Under the pieces are notes generated by a model, which saw only the letters and a program-made list of their open reading frames with translations, ran no database searches and was not told the DNA's origin. A stretch of 5,113 bases of DNA, from positions 1-5,113 of the forward strand of contig DATFBR010000065.1 in assembly GCA_035253685.1 (NCBI GenBank), read 5' to 3'. Positions 1 through 5,113 of this stretch are shown in pieces; the stretch's first letter is position 1; the number at the start of each line of letters is the position of its first letter. Made by a program: the position numbers and the translations under genes. The DNA comes from DASRTE01 sp035253685 (GTDB lineage Bacteria > Actinomycetota > Actinomycetes > Jiangellales > Jiangellaceae).

Positions 1-96
1 CACATCCGCGGCCATCCCGTCGTCCAACCCGTCAGACACATCGCCCAGCGCGGCCACCAGCGGGTGCCCCACCAGGGTGAGCGACGTGCTATCCAT
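1..96 (-). CDS. 5' end of an unidentified minus-strand gene, cut by the left edge
   Basis: An open frame of 32 codons starts at the ATG at 96-94 and continues without a stop to position 1. It begins MDSTSLTLVGHPLVAALGDV, followed by an acidic, Ala- and Gly-rich stretch. No Shine-Dalgarno site is visible, but a TATTCT box ends 7 bases before the ATG, which fits a leaderless mRNA. The codons are GC-rich in the third position, as in the other genes here. The fragment is too short for a firm family call. The GHP(L/V)xAAL...LD pattern near the N-terminus recalls the start of actinobacterial DUF222/HNH-endonuclease (13E12 repeat family) proteins, but this is a guess from memory. No signal peptide or membrane segment is visible in the part seen. 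Confidence 0.6.
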   Translation of the reverse strand, partial: MDSTSLTLVGHPLVAALGDVSDGLDDGMAADV

Positions 97-103
97 ACGC
101 CAA

Positions 104-109
104 AGAATA
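104..109 (-). promoter_or_regulatory. Candidate -10 box of the left-edge gene (leaderless start)
   Basis: TATTCT on the minus strand matches the actinobacterial TANNNT -10 pattern. It ends 7 bases before the ATG at 96, so transcription would begin at or next to the A of the start codon. No convincing -35 is seen; a T-rich stretch (TTTGTT) lies about 16-17 bases upstream. The surrounding 97-200 stretch is clearly richer in A and T than the rest of the window, as expected for a promoter. The placement and the lack of a ribosome binding site support each other. Confidence 0.45.
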
Positions 110-157
110 GAAGTCGCCACCGACAAACAAACCACACCCAGAAACCCCACGACGGAA

Positions 158-196
158 TGTGGAAAACCACCGAACAAAACACCGAACTGTGGAAAA
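158..196 (-). repeat. Two TTTTCCACA direct repeats 30 bp apart
   Basis: On the minus strand GTTTTCCACA occurs at 167-158 and again at 197-188, exactly 30 bases (about three helical turns) apart. The following bases are also similar (GTTCGGTG and TTCCGTCG). The 9-mer TTTTCCACA fits the degenerate DnaA-box pattern TTWTNCACA. The copies lie about 60 and 90 bases upstream of the presumed start of the left-edge gene, so they could be activator or repressor sites. Two boxes with no origin-type genes nearby do not make an origin. Confidence 0.5.
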
Positions 197-281
197 CAAT
201 GCCGCCACGCTCACCATTCGAAATACGCGGACCAACCGCGTTGACCGCAGCATGACCACGTCGATGACTCAGCCAGCGCGA

Positions 282-314
282 CGAAGGGCCCGACCATCAT
301 GGTCGGGCCCTTCG
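282..314 (-). terminator. Strong hairpin downstream of tmRNA, probable terminator
   Basis: Positions 282-296 and 300-314 are perfect reverse complements: a 15-bp stem with a 3-base loop, containing GAAGGGCCCGACC on one arm. It begins 36 bases after the tmRNA 3' end on the same strand. No U-run follows on either strand, as is common for actinobacterial hairpin terminators. The perfect symmetry means it could work in both directions. Termination of the tmRNA precursor is the likeliest role; it would also shield the left-edge gene from read-through. Confidence 0.8.
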
Positions 315-349
315 CTGTCACCCACGCGCTGCGTCGGTGAGTGCTGCCG

Positions 350-719
350 TGGAGGTGCCGGGAATCGAACCCGGGTCCTTCGTCGCTTTGCCAGGGCTTC
401 TCCGGGCGCAGCCCGCGTTGCCTCTACTCGGCTCCGGTGATCATGCAGGCGAGTTCACCGTGACGAGCCCAGTCGCGTTGGTGTCCCTCCCGGTCCCGCG
501 ACCGTACCGGGAGGTGGAGCTTCCTCGCTGATGCCGAACACCGGGACGGAAGCATTCCCGGGTCGACAGACTTCAGTGCTCTGCCTCAGGCGGCGAGAGC
601 GAAGTCAGTGCGCTTAGCGTCGGCACTTGTAACGTTTGCCGCGATGGTTCACGAGATCACGCGACATCCTCGGCCCGCTTCTCCTGACTCGACGTACGAA
701 GTCGAAACCGTTCACCCCC
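350..719 (-). ncRNA. ssrA: Transfer-messenger RNA (tmRNA, 10Sa RNA)
   Basis: tmRNA enters ribosomes stalled on broken mRNAs together with SmpB and EF-Tu. It acts first as an alanyl-tRNA, then as a short mRNA encoding a degradation tag. The 5' end GGGGGUGAACGGUUUCGAC carries the conserved tmRNA signature. The 3' end has a T arm (GGACCCGGGTTCGATTCCCGG) followed by CACCUCC. The arms GGGGGUG (719-713) and CACCUCC (357-351) pair over all 7 positions with a G3-U pair, the identity element for alanyl-tRNA synthetase, and A at 350 is the discriminator. The next bases read CGG, so CCA is not encoded and must be added. The tag frame lies at 624-586. The GC-rich stretch between tag and T arm should hold the usual pseudoknots, which I did not fold fully. 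The mature RNA would be about 370 nt plus CCA, a usual size. The 5' end is made by RNase P in this family, so the transcript starts further upstream. Confidence 0.96.
586..624 (-). other. tmRNA tag-peptide reading frame (ADAKRTDFALAA)
   Basis: Within ssrA, twelve codons starting with a GCC resume codon at 624-622 encode ADAKRTDFALAA and end in TGA at 588-586. The -ALAA C-terminus is the classic degron read by ClpXP and related proteases. The body resembles other actinobacterial tags; the M. tuberculosis tag is ADSHQRDYALAA. A terminal alanine pair, an in-frame stop and a correct position about 95 bases from the 5' end support the assignment. Translation resumes here without a start codon. Confidence 0.93.
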
Positions 720-726
720 ATGTTGA

Positions 727-793
727 GTTGTCAACGCCTGAACGGGCTGGCGCGCTCGCTCGGCCCGTCCAGGCTACCCGTTGTAACGCCTGA
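727..793. repeat. Direct repeat upstream of tmRNA
   Basis: GTTGTCAACGCCTGA at 727-741 recurs as GTTGTAACGCCTGA at 780-793, differing by one inserted base, with starts 53 bases apart. The first copy contains the odd palindrome GTTGTCAAC and ends 8 bases upstream of the tmRNA 5' end. The function is unknown. The copies could be a binding site for a regulator of ssrA or a chance duplication in the promoter region. Confidence 0.4.
771..776 (-). promoter_or_regulatory. Weak candidate -10 for ssrA
   Basis: TAGCCT on the minus strand fits TANNNT and would give a start near 764, leaving a leader of about 45 bases for RNase P to remove. No TTGACA-like -35 is found at the right distance. A second TAGCCT at 841-836 is an alternative. 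This is the best I can offer, not a firm promoter. Confidence 0.2.
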
Positions 794-836
794 GCAGCCA
801 GGTCGATTCCGTCGTGGCAGTGCGGTTCCGCTCTAA

Positions 837-877
837 GGCTACTCGCGAGTAACATATGCTGGAGTAGCCCGCTACTC
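837..877. promoter_or_regulatory. Operator-like cluster of four CTACTC/GAGTAG half-sites
   Basis: The 12-bp perfect palindrome TACTCGCGAGTA lies at 840-851. A second inverted repeat, GAGTAG-CCCG-CTACTC, lies at 862-877. In order the half-sites are CTACTC (839), GAGTAA (847), GAGTAG (862) and CTACTC (872). GGCTACTC (837-844) also pairs perfectly over 8 bases with GAGTAGCC (862-869). The site centres are 24 bases apart. The cluster brackets a TANNNT box and ends just before the ribosome binding site of the dehydrogenase gene, where a repressor would block transcription. Palindromes of this kind are typical of TetR-family regulators of fatty-acid genes in actinobacteria; which regulator acts here is unknown and none is encoded in the window. 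Confidence 0.7.
855..860 (+). promoter_or_regulatory. Candidate -10 box of the acyl-CoA dehydrogenase gene
   Basis: TATGCT fits the TANNNT pattern and lies between the two palindromes, giving a predicted start near 867 and a leader of about 22 bases. No good -35 is visible at 831-837 (CTCTAAG), which suggests a weak or activator-dependent promoter. The leader contains AGGAGAG at 878-884, a good ribosome binding site 6 bases (from AGGAG) before the ATG at 889. Confidence 0.4.
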
Positions 878-888
878 AGGAGAGTGCA

Positions 889-2799
889 ATGGTGACGACG
901 CAGGTTGACGAGCGCGAAGCCCGACGGGTGGCTGAGGCGGCCCGGCAGACGGAGTGGCGCCAGCCGTCGTTCGCCAAGGAGCTCTATCTGGGCCGTTTTC
1001 GGCTCGATCTGGTCCACCCACATCCGAAGCAGAGTCCGCAGGACCAGGCTCGCGCCGACGCCTTCCTGGCCGAGTTGCGCGCGCTCTGCGAGACCGAGCT
1101 CGACGGCAGCGTGATCGAACGCGAGGCGCAGATTCCGGACGAGTACCTCAAGGCCCTGACCCGCATCGGCGTCTTCGGCATGAAGATCCCTCAGGAGTAC
1201 GGCGGCGTCGGCCTGTCCCAGGTCGGCTACAACCACGCGCTCATGCTGCTCGGCGCCGTGCACCCGTCGGTCGGTGCGCTGGTCTCGGCGCATCAGTCGA
1301 TCGGTGTGCCCGAGCCGGTGAAGATGTTCGGATCGGAAGCTCAGAAGCGGGCCTTTCTTCCCCGCTGCGCGCACGGGGCTATCAGTGCGTTCCTGCTGAC
1401 CGAACCCGACGTCGGCTCCGACCCGGCCCGGCTGGCGGCCACCGCAACGCCGGTTGAGGGCGGAGCCGCGTACGAGATCGACGGCCTGAAGCTGTGGACG
1501 ACCAACGGCGTCATCGCCGAGCTTCTCGTGGTGATGGCGCGCGTCCCTGAGCACGAGGGTGGGCGTGGCGGCATCACGGCGTTCGTCGTCGAGGCCGACT
1601 CTCCCGGCATCACCGTGGTGCGGCGCAACGCGTTCATGGGGCTGAAGGGCATCGAGAACGGGCTCACCAGCTTCGAGAAGGTCCGGGTCCCCGCCGAGAA
1701 CCGGCTCGCCCGAGAAGGAGACGGGCTCAAGATCGCCCTGACCACCCTCAACACGGGCCGGCTGTCGATCCCGGCGCTGTGCACCGCAGCCTCGATGTGG
1801 TGCTTGAAGATCGCGCGGGAATGGTCCGCCGCGCGCGTCCAGTGGGGACGGCCGGTCGGACGACACGCCGCCGTTGCCCACAAGATCTCGTTCATCGCGG
1901 CGACGTCGTATGCGCAGGAGGCGGTCCTCGACCTGTCCGCTCATCTCGCCGATGCCGGCGGCCACGACATCCGGATCGAAGCGGCGCTGGCGAAACTGTG
2001 GTCGAGCGAGATGTCCTGGCTCGTGGCCGACGAGCTGGTGCAGATCCGCGGCGGTAGAGGCTACGAGACCGCCGAGTCGCTGCGATCGCGCGGAGAACGC
2101 GCCGTGCCGGCCGAGCAGATCTTGCGGGATCTGCGCATCAACAGGATCTTCGAGGGCTCGACGGAGATCATGCGTCTGCTCATCGCACGGGAAGCCGTCG
2201 ACGCACACCTGCAGGCCGCCGGCGATGTCATCGATCCTGACGTCGACCTGTCCGGCAAAGCGAAAGCGGCGGCGAAGGCAACCGGCTTCTACGCCCGCTG
2301 GCTGCCACAACTGGTCGCCGGCAAGGGCCAGGTGCCGAGCTCGTACGCCGAATTCGGCAAGCTCGCACCGCATCTTCGCTACGTCGAGCGGGCCTCGCGC
2401 CGCCTCGCGCGGCAGACGTTCTACGGCATGGCCCGCTGGCAGGGCCGCCTCGAGCGTAAGCAGGGCTTCCTGGCGCGTGTGGTCGACATCGGAGCCGAAC
2501 TGTTCGCGATGGCCGCGAGCTGCGTGCGCGCCGAGATGCTGCGTCAGCAGGGCAACAAACGTGGCGCGGAACTCGCCGACGTGTTCTGCCGCCAGGCGCG
2601 GCTGCGGATCGAGCGCCTCTTCGACGCGCTGTGGCACAACACCGACACCGTCGACGAGGCGCTGGCGAAGGCGGTCCTCGACGGGCGGCACACCTGGTTC
2701 GAGGCTGACGTGCTCGACCCCACCGAAGGCACCGGCCCGTGGATCGCCGGCAGTTCTGCCACGGCCGGCTCGCCCGACGTCCACCGCTTCGTGCGGTAG
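889..2799 (+). CDS. fadE10: Acyl-CoA dehydrogenase, FadE10-like
   Basis: A 636-residue flavoenzyme of the acyl-CoA dehydrogenase family, which introduces the alpha-beta double bond in acyl-CoA thioesters with FAD as cofactor. The sequence closely resembles my recollection of mycobacterial FadE10 (Rv0873, about 650 residues), including the N-terminal PSFAKELYLGRF stretch and the C-terminal EGTGPWIA. In order it has an N-terminal helical domain (about 55-165), a middle beta domain with the signature LLTEPDVGSDPA (169-180) and KLWTTNG (201-207), a C-terminal helical domain with QIRGGRGYETAE (385-396), and an extra helical C-terminal region (about 440-636) as in the long VLCAD/ACAD9-type members. 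Glu422 in IFEGSTEI aligns with the catalytic Glu of medium-chain dehydrogenase (its YEG motif), so the enzyme should be active. The substrate is unknown. The ATG is preceded by AGGAG 6 bases away, and an upstream ATG at 856 meets a stop after three codons. It is probably cytosolic and under control of the palindromes upstream. Confidence 0.95.
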   Translation: MVTTQVDEREARRVAEAARQTEWRQPSFAKELYLGRFRLDLVHPHPKQSPQDQARADAFLAELRALCETELDGSVIEREAQIPDEYLKALTRIGVFGMKIPQEYGGVGLSQVGYNHALMLLGAVHPSVGALVSAHQSIGVPEPVKMFGSEAQKRAFLPRCAHGAISAFLLTEPDVGSDPARLAATATPVEGGAAYEIDGLKLWTTNGVIAELLVVMARVPEHEGGRGGITAFVVEADSPGITVVRRNAFMGLKGIENGLTSFEKVRVPAENRLAREGDGLKIALTTLNTGRLSIPALCTAASMWCLKIAREWSAARVQWGRPVGRHAAVAHKISFIAATSYAQEAVLDLSAHLADAGGHDIRIEAALAKLWSSEMSWLVADELVQIRGGRGYETAESLRSRGERAVPAEQILRDLRINRIFEGSTEIMRLLIAREAVDAHLQAAGDVIDPDVDLSGKAKAAAKATGFYARWLPQLVAGKGQVPSSYAEFGKLAPHLRYVERASRRLARQTFYGMARWQGRLERKQGFLARVVDIGAELFAMAASCVRAEMLRQQGNKRGAELADVFCRQARLRIERLFDALWHNTDTVDEALAKAVLDGRHTWFEADVLDPTEGTGPWIAGSSATAGSPDVHRFVR

Positions 2800-2864
2800 C
2801 GGCGGGGGCCGGGAGATCGGTCGGTGCCCCGCGGTGCAGCGACGGCGGGCGGGTATTGCGGCGC
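2800..2864. other. Convergent spacer between dehydrogenase and lipoprotein genes
   Basis: This GC-rich 65-base gap lies between two genes that converge. Only short alternative stems are possible (for example GCGGGG at 2802-2807 with CCCCGC at 2827-2832, around a 19-base loop), with no U-run. No convincing terminator is visible. Confidence 0.4.
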
Positions 2865-3848
2865 TCAGCCGATCTCGACCGAACCCTCCTCCGGAACGAG
2901 CTCGATCCAGGTCCGGCCCGTGGGCACGGTCAAGGGTGCGCCCGACGCGTCCTGTAGCTGCACGGCCGCGGCCGGGCCCTGCTTGGACCAACGGCCCTCG
3001 GCGGCCTGGCCGCCGCTCAGCAGCAGGGCCTCGCCCGATCCGTCGAGGACGGTCTCCGGCACCGGGTTGCCGGCCGGGTCCAGGTAACCGGCGTCCCGGG
3101 TGGTGACGCGCAAGACGAGCAGGTTGACCGGCTGGAACTCGTCGCCGGCGGCGGCCAGGTCGTCGACGCGCCGCCAGCGGCCATCAGACCATTGCCATCG
3201 GGTCGTGTGCGCCGGCGAGAACCTGACCGCTGCGGTCGTCGCCGGGATGCCCTCCGAGGCTTCGGCGTCGGGCACCGTCCAGGGCAGGTAGGGCACCGCC
3301 GGCGCTGCCATGCCCTCGAACGGACCCAGTGCAGTGCCTGGGTCGATCACGACGTTGTACGGCACTCGTCGCGACGGGTCGCGCGAGACGCCGGGCTCGC
3401 CCTCGGTGACCACGTCGATGCCGGCCGCGTCGATCGCCGCCAGCACCCTCCTGGCGCCGCCGGAACCCGCCAGGATGCCGCCGGTCGGACCAACGATGCC
3501 GATGTCGGTGGTCCGCACCGACCGGACCGGTGCAACCGCGGGCGGCAAACCGGAATGGAACATCACCGCCAATCGAGTCAAACCGCCTTCGACCAGCTCC
3601 TCCACCACCAGGTCGGCGCCCGACAGGCCGACCTGTGGGCGCGCGTTGCCGGTGTTGTCGACCTTGACGACCAGGGCGGGTCGAGCCGGCACGACGCCGC
3701 CCGGCGCCGCCGCGCCGGTGAGCGGCAGGACTGCTGCGGGCGTGGGAGTTGCCGATGTCGTTGCCGAGGGTGTCGGCCGGGCAGAGTCGCCCGCGCAGCC
3801 GGCAACCAGCAGAATCGTCGCGGCCGTGACCGCGATCAGGCTCCGCAC
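2865..3848 (-). CDS. DUF3048 (YerB-like) lipoprotein
   Basis: A 327-residue predicted lipoprotein of unknown function. The N-terminus MRSLIAVTAATILLVAGCAG is a signal peptide with a LVAGC lipobox, so Cys18 should be lipidated and the protein held on the outer face of the membrane. A Pro/Thr/Ser/Ala-rich linker (21-55) follows. Residues about 56-175 match the DUF3048 N-terminal domain as I know it: PALVVKVDN, ARPQVGLSGADLVVEELVEGG, then APVRSVRTTDI and YNVVID. Residues about 205-320 match the C-terminal domain, with NLLVLRV (242-248), GRWSKQ (285-290) and GRTWIELVP (311-319). The start is GTG; no other start fits the signal peptide and no clear ribosome binding site is seen. It begins 7 bases after the smpB stop, so the two are probably cotranscribed and translationally coupled. 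Bacillus YerB is the namesake; its role is not established. Confidence 0.9.
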   Translation of the reverse strand: MRSLIAVTAATILLVAGCAGDSARPTPSATTSATPTPAAVLPLTGAAAPGGVVPARPALVVKVDNTGNARPQVGLSGADLVVEELVEGGLTRLAVMFHSGLPPAVAPVRSVRTTDIGIVGPTGGILAGSGGARRVLAAIDAAGIDVVTEGEPGVSRDPSRRVPYNVVIDPGTALGPFEGMAAPAVPYLPWTVPDAEASEGIPATTAAVRFSPAHTTRWQWSDGRWRRVDDLAAAGDEFQPVNLLVLRVTTRDAGYLDPAGNPVPETVLDGSGEALLLSGGQAAEGRWSKQGPAAAVQLQDASGAPLTVPTGRTWIELVPEEGSVEIG

Positions 3849-3855
3849 CGTCGGC

Positions 3856-4329
3856 TCAGTCGCCGCGACGCGAGCGTGACACCGCCCGGTCGGCCTCGCG
3901 CCTGGCCTGCCGCTCGGCGAGCGCGTGCCGCTTGTCGTAGGACCGCTTGCCGCGCGCCAGGGCCAGCTCGACCTTGGCGTACCCGTCGGCGAAGTACAGC
4001 GAGAGCGGCACGAGCGTGAAGCCCTTCTCGCGGGTCTTGCCGATCAGCCGACTGATCTCGTCGCGGCGCATGAGCAGCTTCCTGGCCCGCCGCGGCTCGT
4101 GGTTGGTCCACGTGCCCTGGTCGTACTCCGGTATGTGAACGTTGCGGAGCCAGACCTCACCGTCACGCACCTCGGCGTAGCCGTCGACCAGCGACGCCCG
4201 GCCCGCGCGCAGCGACTTCACCTCGGTGCCGGTGAGTACCAGCCCGGCCTCGTAGGTGGAGTCGATGCTGTAGTCGTGGCGGGCCTTCTTGTTCCGCGCG
4301 ACGAGCGTCCGGCCTCGTTCCCGTGCCAT
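3856..4329 (-). CDS. smpB: SsrA-binding protein SmpB
   Basis: SmpB binds the tRNA-like part of tmRNA and brings it into the empty A site of stalled ribosomes, taking the place of the missing anticodon arm. At 157 residues it has the usual length. Recognisable family blocks are NKKARHDY (13-20), YEAGLVLTGTEVKSLRAGRASL (26-47), GEVWLRNVHIPEY (57-69), RRARKLLMRRDEI (80-92) and KRSYDKR (128-134). The last 23 residues are strongly basic, as expected for the tail that enters the mRNA channel and forms a helix. An in-frame TGA four codons before the ATG fixes the start. No strong ribosome binding site is seen (GGGGATGAG is the nearest purine run). It lies 53 bases after the M23 peptidase gene and just before the lipoprotein gene, on the same strand as its partner ssrA about 3 kb further on. 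Confidence 0.98.
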   Translation of the reverse strand: MARERGRTLVARNKKARHDYSIDSTYEAGLVLTGTEVKSLRAGRASLVDGYAEVRDGEVWLRNVHIPEYDQGTWTNHEPRRARKLLMRRDEISRLIGKTREKGFTLVPLSLYFADGYAKVELALARGKRSYDKRHALAERQARREADRAVSRSRRGD

Positions 4330-4382
4330 GGCAGAAGGATCTCATCCCCACGGCGATGCATAGAGCAGGCCGCTTCAGGCCC

Positions 4383-5113
4383 TCAGAGGAAACGCATCGG
4401 GTCCGTGCGGACGCCGTCGTCGTAGACCATGAAGTGCAGATGGCAGGCCGTCGAGTAGCCGGTGCTTCCGGAGTATCCGATCACCTCACCACCCGAGACC
4501 CGCTCTCCGGACGACGCAGAGAAGCGCGAGAGGTGGCTGTAGGACGACATCAGGGCGTTGCCGCCGATGTTTCCGTGGTCGATCGCGACCTGGTTGCCGT
4601 AGCCGCCCCGGTACCGTGCCCACAGGACCCGCCCGGAGGCTGCGGCTCGGATCGGCGTGCCGCAGTAGGCGCGGAAGTCGGTGCCGTCGTGAAGTTTGTA
4701 CACCCCGGTGATCGGGTGTACGCGCATGCCGTACGGCGAGGTGATGTAGGGGTTCGCCACCGGCCAGCTCAGGCCGGATGAAGAGCTGTCCGACGAGCTC
4801 TCGGACGACCCGCCGGACGAGGTGCCGGACGAGCCGCCGGACGATCCGCTGGATCCTCCACCCGAAGACCCGCTGGCGGCGGCCGCGGCCGCCGCCGCCT
4901 GCCGGGCTCGCTCGTCGCGTTCCTGACGCTCTCGTTCCTCCCGCGCTTTCCGGGCGATCTCGGCGATCTCCGCGTCGATGGCGTCACGCTCGGCCTCGAG
5001 GGCGCGGTACTCCCGCACATCGGCGGCCTCGGCCTGCTCGGCAGCATCCACCGCGGAGGACCGCTGCGTCACGAGTGTCTCCACCGAGGCCTTGGCCGCG
5101 CGCGCCTGCCCCT
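4383..5113 (-). CDS. M23 (LytM-type) peptidase with coiled coil, 5' end missing
   Basis: This protein probably cuts peptidoglycan cross-bridges or stem peptides outside the membrane. The frame is open to the right edge, so the true start and any signal peptide lie outside; a GTG at 5084 is internal, and about 242 residues are visible. Numbering from the GTG codon, residues up to about 62 form a charged coiled coil (AERDAIDAEIAEIARKAREE and neighbours), then eight alanines (63-70), a Ser/Gly linker (71-105) and the M23 domain (106-233). Zinc and catalytic motifs are intact: H132-x3-D136 (HDGTD), H184 (SYSHLS) and H215-L-H217. The architecture resembles EnvC- and PcsB-like hydrolase modules governed by FtsEX. 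In many actinobacteria a peptidase of this type sits between ftsX and smpB, so ftsE-ftsX are expected just beyond the right edge. That context is inferred; only smpB is seen. Confidence 0.92.
   Translation of the reverse strand, partial: GQARAAKASVETLVTQRSSAVDAAEQAEAADVREYRALEAERDAIDAEIAEIARKAREERERQERDERARQAAAAAAAASGSSGGGSSGSSGGSSGTSSGGSSESSSDSSSSGLSWPVANPYITSPYGMRVHPITGVYKLHDGTDFRAYCGTPIRAAASGRVLWARYRGGYGNQVAIDHGNIGGNALMSSYSHLSRFSASSGERVSGGEVIGYSGSTGYSTACHLHFMVYDDGVRTDPMRFL
4801..4860 (-). repeat. 12-bp degenerate tandem repeat coding a Ser/Gly linker
   Basis: On the plus strand the units TCGGACGACCCG, CCGGACGAGGTG, CCGGACGAGCCG, CCGGACGATCCG and CTGGATCCTCCA follow one another in register. 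Read on the minus strand they encode an S-S-G-(G/S/T) tetrapeptide pattern inside the linker of the M23 peptidase. Each unit keeps the frame, so slippage would change linker length without breaking the gene. Confidence 0.6.

Larger units (their letters stand above)
97..281. other. Intergenic region between left-edge gene and tmRNA hairpin
   Basis: The AT-richer part (97-200) carries the probable promoter and repeated boxes of the left-edge gene. From 200 to 281 I see nothing I can name. The short plus-strand reading frames across this stretch lack ribosome binding sites and resemble no known protein, so I do not call them genes. Confidence 0.5.

Noticed and set aside
158..196. Replication origin suggested by DnaA-box-like motifs
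   Set aside because: There are only two degenerate boxes, with no dnaA, dnaN or partition genes nearby; a promoter-linked role is more likely.
729..734. TTGACA on the minus strand as the -35 of ssrA
   Set aside because: It lies only 9 bases before the mature tmRNA 5' end, which would put the start inside the RNA, and no -10 follows at the right distance.
608..836. Small plus-strand frames over the tmRNA and its upstream spacer
   Set aside because: They are antisense to a well-supported RNA gene, with no ribosome binding site or protein-like pattern.
2802..2832. GCGGGG/CCCCGC stem as a terminator between the convergent genes
   Set aside because: A 6-bp stem with a 19-base loop and no U-run is expected by chance in DNA this GC-rich.
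712..2991. Long (759-codon) minus-strand open frame opposite the dehydrogenase gene
   Set aside because: It runs through the tmRNA 5' end and antisense to a clearly recognisable enzyme. Its composition (Arg, Gly, Ala, His, Asp) is what GC-rich antisense frames give, and it matches no known protein.
1874..3106. 410-codon plus-strand frame rich in Arg and Ser
   Set aside because: It is a frame-shifted shadow of the dehydrogenase that continues antisense into the lipoprotein gene; it has no domain pattern.
5082..5084. GTG as the start of the M23 peptidase
   Set aside because: The frame stays open upstream with coiled-coil-like residues (QARAAKAS), and an exported enzyme needs a signal peptide that is not seen here, so the start lies beyond the window.

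Overview
The window is GC-rich chromosomal DNA from an actinomycete. The evidence is the base composition, a tmRNA with an -ALAA tag, an actinobacterial SmpB, a FadE10-type acyl-CoA dehydrogenase, weak or absent Shine-Dalgarno sites and a likely leaderless start. I cannot fix the genus.

Layout from left to right. Positions 1-96 hold the first 32 codons of a minus-strand gene that runs off the left edge. A TANNNT box lies 7 bases before its ATG, and two TTTTCCACA repeats lie further upstream. A 15-bp perfect hairpin at 282-314 sits between that gene and the tmRNA gene ssrA (350-719, minus), which it probably terminates. The tmRNA tag is ADAKRTDFALAA and the 3' CCA is not encoded. A 169-base spacer (720-888) separates ssrA from a divergent 636-residue acyl-CoA dehydrogenase gene (889-2799, plus). 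Just before that gene lies a cluster of four CTACTC/GAGTAG-type half-sites, probably an operator. A 65-base convergent spacer follows. Then comes a minus-strand run: an M23 (LytM-type) cell-wall peptidase (5' end beyond the right edge), smpB, and a DUF3048 (YerB-like) lipoprotein whose GTG start is 7 bases after the smpB stop.

How the genes relate. SmpB and tmRNA are the two partners of trans-translation, which rescues stalled ribosomes and tags the unfinished proteins. They lie on the same strand about 3 kb apart, with the lipoprotein gene and the opposite-strand dehydrogenase between them. The peptidase has a coiled coil, a Ser/Gly linker and an intact M23 domain. By analogy with other actinobacteria it probably follows ftsE-ftsX outside the window and acts in envelope remodelling. 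The dehydrogenase looks like a separately controlled lipid-catabolism unit placed between smpB and ssrA.

I found no mobile element, CRISPR array, tRNA or clearly novel system. The points most worth a second look are the half-site cluster before the dehydrogenase and the repeated TTTTCCACA boxes before the left-edge gene.
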